Shown piece by piece: positions 8,861 through 17,880 of a DNA stretch of 64,000 nt. How positions within the stretch are numbered: position 1 is the first letter of the stretch; every line of letters starts with the position of its first letter. Source of the DNA: Bacillus sp. RO1 (GTDB lineage: Bacteria > Bacillota > Bacilli > Bacillales > Bacillaceae_I); the NCBI RefSeq assembly GCF_012524115.1, contig NZ_JAAZWB010000062.1:1-64000 (forward strand), read 5' to 3'. A program made the position numbers and the translations under genes. The notes beneath the pieces are model-generated. The model searched no databases, was not told the origin of the DNA, and was given only the letters and a program-made list of their open reading frames with translations.

Positions 8861-9199
8861 ATGAAAAACAAAGTGATACTTGTCAGTTCTAATCAGTTGG
8901 GAAAAGGCGATGAAGCTTTAGGAGAAGGTGTTTTAGAAACATTTTTTACGATTCTAAAGCAACGTGAAGATAAGCCAGAGGCAATCTTCTTGATGAATAC
9001 AGGGGTTTATACGTTAACGGAGGATTCATTGGTTTCTGTTCACTTAAAAGAAATACATGAAGCTGGAGTTCCGGTCTATGCTTGTAAAACTTGTGTCGAC
9101 CATTATGAGGTGGAACAGAAGCTCATCAGCGGAGAGATTAGTGGAATGTCCCATTTTATCGACCTTGCTTCCAAGCATGAAGTTTTAACAATTGCTTAA
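8861..9199 (+). CDS. DsrE-fold, YedF-like protein
   Basis: A 112-residue protein resembling the C-terminal DsrE domain of YedF (selenium/sulfur metabolism) proteins: start KVILVSSNQLGKGDEALG, a middle FLMNTGVYTL, and Cys residues in VYACKTCVD. The N-terminal TusA-like domain of full YedF is absent. A role in sulfur handling is inferred from the fold and from its position 33 bases after yitW. In B. subtilis this gap holds arg/car genes instead. Confidence 0.75.
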   Translation: MKNKVILVSSNQLGKGDEALGEGVLETFFTILKQREDKPEAIFLMNTGVYTLTEDSLVSVHLKEIHEAGVPVYACKTCVDHYEVEQKLISGEISGMSHFIDLASKHEVLTIA

Positions 9200-9333
9200 A
9201 AATGGATGCCATACCCTTCGATGGTTTGAGTCATGAAACAGGACAACTTGGGTACGATAAAAGGGAGATAGTATCATCTCATTTTTAGGGACAGTCTTAG
9301 AATTTTCATGATCTGACTATAGGAGGTAATCGT

Positions 9334-9513
9334 ATGGGACAGAATCAACAATTCAGACCGGGTCAAAAAGCGCCGAATAACGGGATTTATCTTGAAATTG
9401 GGGAGACTGGAAGCGGAGTTAAAAATCCTCAAAAGATAAACTTAAAAGCCGGGGACACTTTTCCCGAAACTTCCAATCATAATCGCCTTTGGGCGAAAAA
9501 GCGCCGTCCGTAA
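9334..9513 (+). CDS. yjzC: YjzC-family small protein
   Basis: A 59-residue protein starting MGQNQQFRPGQKAPNNG and ending WAKKRRP, as in the Bacillus YjzC family; length agrees. Function unknown. ATG is preceded by AGGAGGT at ideal spacing. Followed at once by a terminator, so monocistronic. Confidence 0.9.
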   Translation: MGQNQQFRPGQKAPNNGIYLEIGETGSGVKNPQKINLKAGDTFPETSNHNRLWAKKRRP

Positions 9514-9518
9514 CTATT

Positions 9519-9554
9519 AAGTCATCCTCTTATTATTGAGAGGGTGGCTTTTTT
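9519..9554 (+). terminator. Terminator after yjzC
   Basis: Arms AAGTCATCCTCT / AGAGGGTGGCTT pair with two G-U pairs, followed by six T. Confidence 0.8.
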
Positions 9555-9576
9555 GGATATATTCTTTTCACTCAAC

Positions 9577-9722
9577 TGGAAACTTTTACGAGGAAAATAC
9601 GTAATTAAAGCTGGATTGTAACTTTTAAAGAGGTTATTGTAACTATTTTTATTGGGATTGTGACTTTTAAAGAGACTATTATAACTATTTTCGTCTTTAT
9701 TGTAACTTTTTCAAAAAAAAAC
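9577..9722. repeat. 21-bp tandem array upstream of clpB
   Basis: Units starting TTGTAACTTTT or TTGTAACTATTTTT repeat every 21 bases (at about 9616, 9637, 9658, 9679 and 9700), with more degenerate copies before them. Units with AAAGAG and units with ATTTTTATT or ATTTTCGT roughly alternate. It ends about 27 bases before the clpB start codon, so it occupies the place where a promoter is expected. Confidence 0.85.
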
Positions 9723-9748
9723 GTTAATAAAAAGGATTGATCTCAAAA

Positions 9749-12343
9749 ATGGACCTTAATCAAATGACCACCAAGCTCCAGGAGGCCATTGTGATGGCCA
9801 AGAGTCTTGCAGAAAAGATGAATCATCAGCAGATTGAACATGAGCACCTTCTTCTTGCATTGCTTCAACAATATGAGGGGCTTACAGAAAGAGTCCTGCA
9901 AAAGCTGAAAGTAGACACTCAATCGTTCCAAACAGATCTTAATAACTTGCTTAAATCAAAACCTGAAGTAAGCGGTGCAACCAGCGACGCCTACATAAGC
10001 AATCAACTGAAACAAACATTCAAAAAAGGAAATGAATGGAAAACAGAATGGGAAGATGATTATCTCTCCATTGAACATATTCTTCTTGCTCTATTTCATC
10101 AGAACAGTTCAACCCATCAATTGAAAAAGTTAAGCAATACCCACAATCTCGACGAAGCACGCTTAAAACAAGCCATCCAAGAAATAAGGGGGAACCAACG
10201 AGTGACATCAAAAGAGCCAGAATCTACATACGAAGCGTTGAGAAAATACGGAAGAGATTTAATAGAAGAGGTAAAAAGCGGAAAGCTAGACCCTGTAATT
10301 GGCCGTGATCAGGAAATTCGGAGGGTTATCAGAATCCTCTCAAGAAAAACAAAAAATAATCCGGTCCTCATCGGAGAACCTGGGGTAGGAAAAACCGCAA
10401 TAGTCGAAGGTCTGGCACAGCGTATTGTAAGAAAGGACGTTCCAGATGGCCTGAAGGATAAAACCATATTCTCCTTGGACCTTGGCTCGCTCGTAGCAGG
10501 TGCTAAATACAGGGGCGAATTTGAAGAGAGACTGAAAGCTGTTCTTCAGGAAATTAAAAAGAGTGACGGACAGATTCTACTTTTCATTGATGAACTGCAT
10601 ACGATAGTCGGTGCAGGCAAGACAGAGGGCTCCATGGATGCGGGAAATATGCTCAAACCGATGCTCGCACGCGGTGAATTGCACTGTATTGGTGCAACCA
10701 CGTTAAATGAACATAGACAATATATTGAAAAAGACCCCGCTTTAGAACGTCGCTTTCAACAGGTGCTTGTCCAAGAGCCAACAGTTGAGGATACTATTTC
10801 CATTTTACGTGGACTTAAGGAACGTTTTGAAATACATCATGGTGTAAACATTCACGACCGGGCTATTGTTTCTGCGGCAGTTCTATCCAATCGATATATA
10901 TCTGAACGTTTTTTACCAGACAAGGCAATTGACCTCGTGGATGAAGCATGTGCCATGATCCGAACAGAAATAGATTCGATGCCGTCTGAACTTGATGAAG
11001 TGACGAGAAGGGTCATGCAACTTGAAATTGAAGAGGCGGCACTAAAGAAAGAAAAGGATCAGGCAAGCATAGAGAGGCTCACCCAACTTCAGCAGGAACT
11101 AGCCAACTTAAAAGAGAGGGCTTCTGCTATGAAAGCGCAATGGCAACTGGAAAAGGATGATATCCAATTAGTAAGAGTAAAGCGGGAAGAATTGGAAAAG
11201 TTAAAACGTGATCTGGAAACGGCTGAAAATAATTATGATTTGAACAAGGCTGCAGAACTTAGACACGGTAAGATACCTAGCTTAGAAAAAGAACTTATGC
11301 AGCTTGAAGAGAAAGCCAGACAGAAGAAAGATTCAAACCAACTTTTAAGAGAAGAAGTAACTGAAGAAGAGATAGCTGGCATTGTGGCAAAATGGACTGG
11401 CATTCCTGTTACGAAGCTTGTGGAAGGGGAAAGAGAGAAGCTATTAAAATTGGAGGAAATCCTACATGAACGGGTTGTCGGTCAGGAAGAAGCGGTCCAA
11501 CTTGTGTCTGAGGCAGTGATTCGTGCAAGAGCAGGAATCAAGGATCCAAATCGTCCAATCGGCTCATTCATTTTTCTTGGTCCTACAGGGGTTGGGAAGA
11601 CGGAGCTTGCCAGAGCGCTTGCACAATCGCTTTTTGATAGTGAGGAACAGATTATTCGCATTGATATGTCAGAGTATATGGAAAAACATGCGGTATCAAG
11701 GTTGATAGGCGCTCCTCCAGGATATGTTGGCTATGAAGAAGGAGGGCAATTGACCGAAGCAGTCAGAAGGAAACCTTATTCTGTCATACTCTTGGATGAA
11801 GTAGAGAAAGCTCACCCAGAAGTTTTCAATATCTTATTGCAAATGCTCGATGACGGAAGGATTACAGACTCACAAGGTAAAACCGTCGATTTTAAGAATA
11901 CGGTTATTATTATGACCTCCAATATCGGCTCTCCTATTTTGTTGGAACATGCAGGGGAAGAGCTAACAGAGGATACGAAGGAAAAAGTTATTGCGCAATT
12001 ACGAAGTCACTTTAGACCGGAATTGTTAAATCGAATAGATGATAACGTCATCTTTTCTCCATTGTCCAAAAATGAAATTGGATTGATTGTAGAAAAGTTA
12101 ATAAAGGATTTACAAAAGCGTCTGGAGGATAAACATTTGACATTAAACCTCTCAGATGAGGCAAAACGTTTTATTGCCGACAGTGCCTATGATCCCGTTT
12201 TTGGTGCACGACCGTTAAAAAGGTTTATTCAAAAACACATCGAAACCCTTATTGCAAAAGAAATAATTAAAGGGAGTATCCAAGATTTTCAAGAAATAAT
12301 TATTGATGCAGAAGAAGGAAAACTCATCATCCGTGACAAATAA
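9749..12343 (+). CDS. clpB: ATP-dependent disaggregase ClpB
   Basis: An 864-residue AAA+ protein with the full ClpB layout: N-terminal double Clp repeat, first AAA module with Walker A GEPGVGKT (about 205), a long coiled-coil middle domain (about 410-520, Glu/Lys-rich) and second AAA module with Walker A GPTGVGKT (about 610). ClpB works with DnaK to rescue aggregated proteins. The start at MDLNQM (ATG 9749) fits the family N-terminus; the upstream in-frame TTG at 9737 directly abuts the AAGGA site. No CtsR-type GGTCAAA direct repeat or CIRCE palindrome was seen upstream, which is unusual for Bacillales clp genes. Confidence 0.96.
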   Translation: MDLNQMTTKLQEAIVMAKSLAEKMNHQQIEHEHLLLALLQQYEGLTERVLQKLKVDTQSFQTDLNNLLKSKPEVSGATSDAYISNQLKQTFKKGNEWKTEWEDDYLSIEHILLALFHQNSSTHQLKKLSNTHNLDEARLKQAIQEIRGNQRVTSKEPESTYEALRKYGRDLIEEVKSGKLDPVIGRDQEIRRVIRILSRKTKNNPVLIGEPGVGKTAIVEGLAQRIVRKDVPDGLKDKTIFSLDLGSLVAGAKYRGEFEERLKAVLQEIKKSDGQILLFIDELHTIVGAGKTEGSMDAGNMLKPMLARGELHCIGATTLNEHRQYIEKDPALERRFQQVLVQEPTVEDTISILRGLKERFEIHHGVNIHDRAIVSAAVLSNRYISERFLPDKAIDLVDEACAMIRTEIDSMPSELDEVTRRVMQLEIEEAALKKEKDQASIERLTQLQQELANLKERASAMKAQWQLEKDDIQLVRVKREELEKLKRDLETAENNYDLNKAAELRHGKIPSLEKELMQLEEKARQKKDSNQLLREEVTEEEIAGIVAKWTGIPVTKLVEGEREKLLKLEEILHERVVGQEEAVQLVSEAVIRARAGIKDPNRPIGSFIFLGPTGVGKTELARALAQSLFDSEEQIIRIDMSEYMEKHAVSRLIGAPPGYVGYEEGGQLTEAVRRKPYSVILLDEVEKAHPEVFNILLQMLDDGRITDSQGKTVDFKNTVIIMTSNIGSPILLEHAGEELTEDTKEKVIAQLRSHFRPELLNRIDDNVIFSPLSKNEIGLIVEKLIKDLQKRLEDKHLTLNLSDEAKRFIADSAYDPVFGARPLKRFIQKHIETLIAKEIIKGSIQDFQEIIIDAEEGKLIIRDK

Positions 12344-12379
12344 TATTATTAGATAAGTTTAGTAATATGAGGTTTTCTA

Positions 12380-12506
12380 GCAGTTTATTGTAGCAAAAAG
12401 CGAAGACTCCTGAGGGAGCTAGCGCTAGGTGGATACCCCGCAGGCGTAGCCGAGGAGGCTCAAGATCGCCCCTAGGAAAGCGAAGCCGTTTGCGGAAATA
12501 AACTGC
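12380..12506 (+). repeat. Dispersed 127-bp element, copy C
   Basis: Terminal arms GCAGTTTATT / AATAAACTGC are perfectly complementary (10/10) and differ from the arms of other copies. The interior has GCGAAGACTCCTGAGGGAG, GAGGAGGCTCAAG and CTAGGAAAGCGAAGCC. Located between convergent clpB and yjzD. Confidence 0.95.
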
Positions 12507-12522
12507 GGTCATTTAACCAACA

Positions 12523-12559
12523 AAAAAAGAACTTGTCTCTGGGAGCAAGTTCTTTTTTT
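12523..12559. terminator. Bidirectional terminator, clpB / yjzD
   Basis: Stem AAGAACTTG / CAAGTTCTT is flanked by A-run on one side and T-run on the other, so it works in both directions. Confidence 0.85.
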
Positions 12560-12566
12560 ACAAAAA

Positions 12567-12749
12567 TTAGTGCTTTTCTGCTGGTTCGTTTGGTAACGCT
12601 TCCCCGATTAGCATAACTAATACAGAGAAAACAATTGCAATGATTGAAGCTAATACGTAGTTATATGTATCACCCTGCATGTTAGCAACAACATAAGAAA
12701 CCATGTTTATAAGAAGAAGTGACCAGAAAATAGTCCAAAATGCGCGCAT
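12567..12749 (-). CDS. yjzD: YjzD-like membrane protein (DUF2929)
   Basis: A 60-residue protein with two hydrophobic helices (FWTIFWSLLLINMVSYVV and the YVLASIIAIVFSVLVMLI segment) and a short polar C-terminus, matching the DUF2929/YjzD family by size and position. The start at MRAFW was chosen for the GGAGGGGG site 7 bases upstream. Function unknown. Confidence 0.8.
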   Translation of the reverse strand: MRAFWTIFWSLLLINMVSYVVANMQGDTYNYVLASIIAIVFSVLVMLIGEALPNEPAEKH

Positions 12750-12863
12750 TGTGACTCCCCCTCCATTCATTATTTCAAAAGCTCATTCAGAGGATATTTT
12801 ACCACAAACACGTCATATAATAAATGTAAATATGTTTAACTTAGTCGAAAAAGGGGTTGTTAT

Positions 12864-13001
12864 ATGGTGAATAGTCATGAAAAACTACTTGAATTGAAAT
12901 TGTTATTAGAACAAGAGGGAAGTAATCTGACAGAGCTTGGTCAACGTACTTTGGAGAGTTTGATCAAAGAGCTTCAATATGATGAAGTGGGAAGGGAGTA
13001 G
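12864..13001 (+). CDS. Small hypothetical protein, 45 residues
   Basis: ATG at 12864 has AAGGGG 7 bases upstream. The product (start MVNSHEKLLELKLLLEQ, end YDEVGRE) is predicted to be almost entirely helical, Leu/Glu-rich, with a heptad-like spacing of leucines. It is not recognised. Divergent from yjzD. Confidence 0.6.
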   Translation: MVNSHEKLLELKLLLEQEGSNLTELGQRTLESLIKELQYDEVGRE

Positions 13002-13336
13002 GTTTTAACACCTTCCTTTTTCTTATTATAAGGCTGTTTTCGTAAACTTTGATGCTGTTTCGAATATTTAATTCAACCTTTATATTACTTACTGTCGTGC
13101 TCTTTTCCCTGTTGTACTAAGTAAACTACTTGCCATTTCTAGAGAATGTTAGCAGTAAAAAGTTCAATTTCCGACTTTTTACAAGTGAATAGCAATAATC
13201 TTTGAGAAAAGAGCCTTTTATATAAGTGTTTTTGTGGTGAATTATATGGAAAAGTGGCCTTTTGACTCTGTCATTACAGAACTTTTCTACATAGCATACG
13301 ATATATGAGTTTGTGAAATGGGGGGAGATGGGTCAG
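13002..13336. other. Gap before yjaU, nothing recognised
   Basis: AT-rich, with no strong hairpin, no repeat family member and no clear promoter that I could fix. Presumably holds the yjaU promoter. Confidence 0.4.
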
Positions 13337-14077
13337 ATGAGCTTAAATCAACGCTTTTTTCAAATGGGCGGTCAATGGAATGCTGTACACGTGCCTGAAA
13401 AACCGAATGGTTTCGGCTGTCTAATCATTGGAGATACCAACCATTTCGTCGATGAACATAATAGCTTGTGGTTACAGCATATCGGGCGAAATAAAATTGT
13501 TGAAGAAATATTGAAATGTGGATATACGTTGTTTTACTCTAACCTGTATGGGGCTCACTGGGGCAGCGGTCAATCAGTTCTAATGGCCAAACAACTTTAT
13601 CATATCATCATGAAACAGGAAATCTTGAATGACAAAATTCATATCATAGCAGAAGGTATGGGTGCGTTGACAGCCATGCAATTAATGGAAGAGTTAAAAG
13701 AAAAGATTCGTGCTGTTGCATTCATTAATCCTTGCATGGACATAAAAGCACAACTTGAACAAGAAAAGGACCGAAAGTTCTTCTATAAAAAAGTGAAAAA
13801 TGAAATCGCTAAAGCGTATAATGTGCCGGTTAAGGAATTAGAAGAATATCAGGACCTTCCGGAGCTTTGTCAGTTTCAACATTGTTCATTACCAGTGAAA
13901 ATTTGGCAGACTACTACAAATTTTACGTTTGATCCTAACCTTCATTGCAAGAGATATGAGGAGTTGCGGTCTAAGAATCACTCACCGGTCACAGTTACCT
14001 ATCACCTGGTGGAAAAACGGTATTCATACGGTCCATCCATATGCCAGTTCTTTAAAAAATATGAACAAGAATTATAA
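13337..14077 (+). CDS. yjaU: Alpha/beta-hydrolase-like protein without catalytic Ser
   Basis: A 246-residue protein at the yjaU position. It has the layout of an alpha/beta hydrolase, with HIIAEGMGALTAMQLM where the nucleophile elbow GxSxG is expected, but reads A-E-G-M-G: the serine position holds Gly. It is therefore probably a catalytically inactive or divergent member. The ATG at 13337 fits GGGGGAG 9 bases upstream; the earlier GTG/ATG codons are too close to or before it. Upstream of yjaV, med and comZ. Confidence 0.7.
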   Translation: MSLNQRFFQMGGQWNAVHVPEKPNGFGCLIIGDTNHFVDEHNSLWLQHIGRNKIVEEILKCGYTLFYSNLYGAHWGSGQSVLMAKQLYHIIMKQEILNDKIHIIAEGMGALTAMQLMEELKEKIRAVAFINPCMDIKAQLEQEKDRKFFYKKVKNEIAKAYNVPVKELEEYQDLPELCQFQHCSLPVKIWQTTTNFTFDPNLHCKRYEELRSKNHSPVTVTYHLVEKRYSYGPSICQFFKKYEQEL

Positions 14078-14079
14078 AC

Positions 14080-14120
14080 AGTCCCATTCTGCACTCTTGG
14101 AATTGGGACTATAATTTTGT
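14080..14120 (+). terminator. Terminator after yjaU
   Basis: Arms AGTCCCA / TGGGACT, extended by TTC/GAA with a bulge, lead into ATAATTTTGTTTT. A moderately weak candidate. Confidence 0.6.
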
Positions 14121-14172
14121 TTTCATGCATATGGATACAATAATATCAATAAAGATGGGTGGTATATAAAAA

Positions 14173-14943
14173 ATGATGAAAAATGCAGTGGTCATTGGAG
14201 CCACCACACAAGTTGGTTTCGCAATTTGCCAATATTTGATTAATAAAGAAGTAGAAGTGACGGGGCTGGCATGGTCAGAGAAACTAGATGAGAAATCAGA
14301 AGAGATGCTAATGGAAATTGGGCGTAACGCTTTCTTTCGCTTTCAATTAGAACGTTCTTTTACCGAAAGCATAGATGTTGTATTTTATTGTTTAGACGAA
14401 GTAGAAAAAGTGGAAAATAAAGAACAAATTCTCTATGGTAATTTAGCAGAAAATGCGAATAAACTAGTATTTATCTCTTCTTATCGCAAGATGTCATGGA
14501 ATGGTGAATATAGACAACAAATAATGAAAAAGTTATCAGCCAGCTCAAATCAATCTTGCTACATGATATATTTGCCAATGGTGTATGGTCCATGGCAGCA
14601 AGAAGAGGAACCGGTCCATAAAAGGTTATTAGAGGAAATAGAACAAAAAGAATCCGAACCGATAACAATCAAAGAGAATGATGTTTTGTTTGTGGAAGAT
14701 GTCGCAGAAGCTATCTATAATCTCCTAATCCGGGATGAAAAAGTGACCGAGGTTCTTTTCCAGAATGATAATCCTAAAGCAATAGAGGAATTAATAAAAG
14801 AGTTAAACTTAACCCTCCTAACCTCCGTTGAACCGGAGGAATCAAAAAAGGTAAAAAAGTACAAAGTGCCTCAGAGCCGTACAATAAAAGAAGGTATTCA
14901 AGCACAAAAAGATCAGATGTATTATAAATTAAAGATAGATTAG
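14173..14943 (+). CDS. yjaV: NAD(P)-binding epimerase-like protein
   Basis: A 256-residue extended-SDR/epimerase-like protein. The Rossmann start AVVIGATTQVGFAICQYLI (from residue 4) carries a GxTxxxG nucleotide-binding loop, and IYLPMVYGPWQ resembles the substrate-side segment of epimerases. The YxxxK motif is not in its normal form, so enzymatic activity is doubtful. It holds the yjaV position between yjaU and med. Starts at ATGATG. Confidence 0.75.
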   Translation: MMKNAVVIGATTQVGFAICQYLINKEVEVTGLAWSEKLDEKSEEMLMEIGRNAFFRFQLERSFTESIDVVFYCLDEVEKVENKEQILYGNLAENANKLVFISSYRKMSWNGEYRQQIMKKLSASSNQSCYMIYLPMVYGPWQQEEEPVHKRLLEEIEQKESEPITIKENDVLFVEDVAEAIYNLLIRDEKVTEVLFQNDNPKAIEELIKELNLTLLTSVEPEESKKVKKYKVPQSRTIKEGIQAQKDQMYYKLKID

Positions 14944-15084
14944 AAGAGAGCTGCCCCTCTATTCCAAGCATTTTAACAGAATATTAACTTTTCCTTTATC
15001 GACAAAGCATGTACAATATAAAAGGAAGATTAAGAAACAGAAGCAGAGGGGCAATCCTTTAAGGCACTAGGGGGTGGTACTTAC

Positions 15085-16038
15085 ATGAAAAAATCATTAA
15101 TGGTAGTCATACTATTCATTCTTTTATTAACTGCATGTGGACAAACTACTCCTGAAAGTGGAGATCAGAAGGTTGGCTTGTTGGTCCCTGATACAATAAG
15201 TGATCAAGTATGGGGAACAAAAGGCTATAAAGGGCTTTTGCGGATCCAATCGGAACATGACCTAGATGTTTATTATAAAGAGGGCATACATACTGATATA
15301 GCTATTAAAGAAGCGGTGAAAGAGTTTCATAAAGATGGTGTTACCTTGGTATTTGGGCATGGCAGTGAATATGCACAAACATTCGATGCTATTTCTTCCG
15401 ATTATCCAGAAATACATTTTGTATGTTTCAATTCCCAAGTCCAAGGTGACAATGTTACTAGCTTAAATTTTGAAGCAAATGCAATGGGCTTTTTTGGTGG
15501 AATGGTAGCCGGTCATATGACGGAAACCAATACGATTGGAATTATTGCAGCATTTGAATGGCAACCTGAAGTGGATGGCTTCTTTGAAGGTGTTTTACAT
15601 GAAAATCCTGATGCTAGGGTTTTGATAAAGTACACGCAAGACTGGAATGATCCGGGTAAGGCATTGGAAATGCTTGATAACATGATCGAGCAAAAGGTGG
15701 ATGTTGTGTATCCCGCGGGTGATGGATTTAACGTCCCTGTCATCAATAGTCTTAAGGAACAGGGGCTATATGCTGTAGGTTTCGTATCAGATCAATCAGA
15801 CTTAGGGGAGAATACCGTTTTGACCAGTACCATTCAGCATGTCCCTGCCTTGTATGAATTGGTGGCAAGTCGTTTCTTTGCCGGTGAATTAGAATCTGGA
15901 AACCTATCCTTTGATTTTAAAGATGATGTTATTTCCCTCGGGACATTCAGTCCGCTAGTTAGCAAGGAATATCAGGCTAGCATTAATCAACAAATAGAGG
16001 ATTATAAAACATCCGGCTTATTGCCAAACGAAAAATAG
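15085..16038 (+). CDS. med: Competence regulator Med, BMP-type lipoprotein
   Basis: A 317-residue protein with a lipoprotein signal peptide (MKKSLMVVILFILLLTAC, modified Cys18) and a periplasmic-binding fold of the BMP/Med family (GHGSEYAQTF, MGFFGGMVAG, VYPAGDGFNVPVI). In B. subtilis, med encodes a positive regulator of comK and is co-transcribed with comZ; the same order and a 15-base gap are seen here. Family evidence is good; the regulatory role is by orthology. Confidence 0.88.
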   Translation: MKKSLMVVILFILLLTACGQTTPESGDQKVGLLVPDTISDQVWGTKGYKGLLRIQSEHDLDVYYKEGIHTDIAIKEAVKEFHKDGVTLVFGHGSEYAQTFDAISSDYPEIHFVCFNSQVQGDNVTSLNFEANAMGFFGGMVAGHMTETNTIGIIAAFEWQPEVDGFFEGVLHENPDARVLIKYTQDWNDPGKALEMLDNMIEQKVDVVYPAGDGFNVPVINSLKEQGLYAVGFVSDQSDLGENTVLTSTIQHVPALYELVASRFFAGELESGNLSFDFKDDVISLGTFSPLVSKEYQASINQQIEDYKTSGLLPNEK

Positions 16039-16053
16039 AAAGTAGGTACAACA

Positions 16054-16242
16054 ATGGAACAAGATAGAACGATGCAATATATGGCTATTGCCATGAAATA
16101 TTTACCAGAAGCGAAACAGATGCTTGACGAAACAGGATTAGAATTAGAGCCTCAACATATCCAACCTCTTGTGTCTTTACTGACAAAAGTGATGGATGAA
16201 GCATATGAGCTAGGAAAACAAAATGCGTTAGATATAGAGTAA
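16054..16242 (+). CDS. comZ: ComZ, competence regulator
   Basis: A 62-residue acidic helical protein (YLPEAKQMLDETGLELEPQ, ending YELGKQNALDIE). Size, position directly after med and overall sequence fit ComZ, a repressor of the comG operon in B. subtilis. Confidence 0.88.
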   Translation: MEQDRTMQYMAIAMKYLPEAKQMLDETGLELEPQHIQPLVSLLTKVMDEAYELGKQNALDIE

Positions 16243-16243
16243 G

Positions 16244-16283
16244 AAAAAGGACTATCCAGAGTTATTGCTGGATAGTCCTTTTT
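16244..16283. terminator. Bidirectional terminator, comZ / yjzB
   Basis: Stem AAAAAGGACTATCCAG / CTGGATAGTCCTTTTT between two convergent genes. Confidence 0.88.
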
Positions 16284-16289
16284 AGCTCT

Positions 16290-16532
16290 TTATTTCTTGA
16301 AGTATTCTAAAATAGGAGAAAACTCCTTTATCATCGGCTTCAGTTTATTGACGGATTCCATAATGGAGTCTACCTGCTCCATAAGTGCGTAATAATCTTC
16401 CCCTACCTTTTTATCAGAAGTACCAACTGTATTTTCTTCCGTGTTTTGTCTTCTAGGAGGACCACCAAACATCATTCTCGTAAACGGATCTACATCCATT
16501 TCGGTTTCCGCCTTTTTCTGTTCATCACTCAT
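16290..16532 (-). CDS. yjzB: YjzB-like small protein
   Basis: An 80-residue acidic protein, N-terminally disordered (DEQKKAETEMDVDPF then MMFGGPPRRQN), with a helical C-terminus that resembles coiled-coil (YYALMEQVDSIMESVNKLKP). It sits where yjzB is found in B. subtilis, convergent with comZ; the assignment rests mainly on position. The ATG at 16532 is 8 bases from AGGTGAGG; an upstream GTG at 16541 overlaps that site. Confidence 0.6.
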   Translation of the reverse strand: MSDEQKKAETEMDVDPFTRMMFGGPPRRQNTEENTVGTSDKKVGEDYYALMEQVDSIMESVNKLKPMIKEFSPILEYFKK

Positions 16533-16652
16533 GATTTTCACCTCACCTAATCAGCATTTATCCCCCTCTAAGACTATAGTATGCCGTCTGATTTAATTGG
16601 GATAGGCATTGGTCCAAGTGCTTTAACCATGATGAAAATAGGTATTTATGTA

Positions 16653-16681
16653 TTGTCAATCACGATAGAATGCGTTAAAAT
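16653..16681 (+). promoter_or_regulatory. Sigma-A promoter of fabHA-fabF
   Basis: -35 TTGTCA (16653-16658) and -10 TAAAAT (16676-16681) are separated by exactly 17 bases. The FapR operator begins at the last base of the -10 hexamer. Confidence 0.75.
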
Positions 16682-16698
16682 TAGTACCAAGTCATAAT
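16681..16698. promoter_or_regulatory. FapR operator of fabHA-fabF
   Basis: TTAGTACCAAGTCATAAT differs at one position from the site upstream of fabI in this window (TTAGTACCTAGTCATAAT on the minus strand). It matches the known FapR pattern TTAGTACC-N2-GTCATAAT-like. FapR represses fatty-acid genes and is released by malonyl-CoA. Overlap with the -10/+1 region fits repression. Confidence 0.85.
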
Positions 16699-16721
16699 AA
16701 TTGATATTAAAAAAGTTTCTA

Positions 16722-16849
16722 GCTGTTGGTTGGAGTAAAAGACGTAGACTCATGCGGGAGAGTAGCGGCAATGTTGAGACCCCGCAGGCTTTCCGAGGAG
16801 GCTCAAGGTCGCCTAAAGGAAAGCGAAGTCTTTTGCGGAAAGCAACAGC
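16722..16849 (+). repeat. Dispersed 127-bp element, copy D, in fabHA leader
   Basis: Arms GCTGTTGGTT / AAGCAACAGC pair at 9 of 10 positions. It lies downstream of the promoter and FapR operator and 56 bases before the fabHA start, so it should be transcribed as part of the 5' leader. Confidence 0.93.
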
Positions 16850-16905
16850 GGTATTTAAAGAACCTTATTTTTAAAAGTCTAATAAGAGAGTTAGGTGTTA
16901 TATCG

Positions 16906-17838
16906 GTGAATGCAGGGATACTAGGAATCGGAAGATATGTACCTGAAAAAATATTAACCAATGCAGAATTGGAGCAAATGGTAGACACAACAGATGAATG
17001 GATAAAAACAAGAACCGGCATAGAAGAACGAAGAATTGCATCGGACGACGTAGATACATCACATATGGCATATTTTGCAGCAGAAAAAGCATTGAAGGAT
17101 GCAGGAATTACGGCAGAAGAGCTCGATATGATCATTGTTGCTACAGTAACGCCTGATAACCCATTTCCAAGTGTTGCTTGCATGATTCAAGAGCGTCTTG
17201 GTGCCAAAAAGGCATGCGCTTTCGATATGAGTGCAGCATGCGCTGGATTTATGTATGGGATTATCACAGCAAAACAATTTGTTGAAGCAGGAACATATAA
17301 GCATGTTCTAGTGGTAGGTGTAGAGAAACTGTCTAAGATTGTGGACTGGGAAGACCGCAACACAGCAGTTCTATTTGGTGACGGAGCAGGTGCTACTATT
17401 ATTGGTCCTGTTTCAGAAGGTAGAGGAATCTTATCTTTCGAACTTGGAGCAGACGGCACAGGAGCGAAACATTTATATCAGGATGAAACCATTGTTATGA
17501 ATGGCCGCGAAGTATTTAAATTTGCGGTTCGCCAAATGGGTGAATCAGCTGTGAATGTATTAGAAAAAGCCGGCTTATCAAAAGAGGATGTAGATTTCCT
17601 TATTCCTCATCAGGCCAACATTCGAATTATGGAAGCGGCAAGGGAAAGGCTGGGCCTTCCTCTAGAAAAGATGTCGATGACCGTTCAGAAATACGGGAAC
17701 ACATCAGCTGCATCAATTCCAATCTCCATAGTTGAGGAAATAGAAAACGGAAATATTCATGACGATGATTTAGTGGTTATGGTAGGATTTGGTGGAGGTT
17801 TAACATGGGGAGCAATCGCCATAAGGTGGGGAAGATAA
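16906..17838 (+). CDS. fabHA: Beta-ketoacyl-ACP synthase III (FabH)
   Basis: A 310-residue KAS III that condenses acyl-CoA with malonyl-ACP to begin fatty-acid synthesis. The triad is Cys112 (DMSAACAGF), His235 (PHQANIR) and Asn265 (YGNTSAAS). The GTG at 16906 (giving [14 protein letters not shown]) was chosen because AGGTG is upstream and the N-terminus matches the family; a longer in-frame start at 16726 would translate through the repeat element. Followed by fabF after 42 bases under one FapR-controlled promoter. Confidence 0.95.
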   Translation: MNAGILGIGRYVPEKILTNAELEQMVDTTDEWIKTRTGIEERRIASDDVDTSHMAYFAAEKALKDAGITAEELDMIIVATVTPDNPFPSVACMIQERLGAKKACAFDMSAACAGFMYGIITAKQFVEAGTYKHVLVVGVEKLSKIVDWEDRNTAVLFGDGAGATIIGPVSEGRGILSFELGADGTGAKHLYQDETIVMNGREVFKFAVRQMGESAVNVLEKAGLSKEDVDFLIPHQANIRIMEAARERLGLPLEKMSMTVQKYGNTSAASIPISIVEEIENGNIHDDDLVVMVGFGGGLTWGAIAIRWGR

Positions 17839-17880
17839 TAAATATTAATTGGATATAACGGTGGAAGGAGCAAGGAAATC

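Noticed and set aside
9234-9258. SigW-type promoter before yjzC (TGAAAC ... CGAT)
   Set aside because: The spacer is 15 bases rather than 16-17, and the -10 is not CGTA; too weak to report as a feature.
16726-16905. 60-residue N-terminal extension of FabHA
   Set aside because: It would be encoded by dispersed element copy D, does not resemble any FabH, and the GTG at 16906 restores the family N-terminus with an AGGTG site.
17187-17459. Antisense frames within fabHA, fabF, clpB and other genes
   Set aside because: They lie wholly inside well-supported genes on the other strand or in another frame and show no protein family features.
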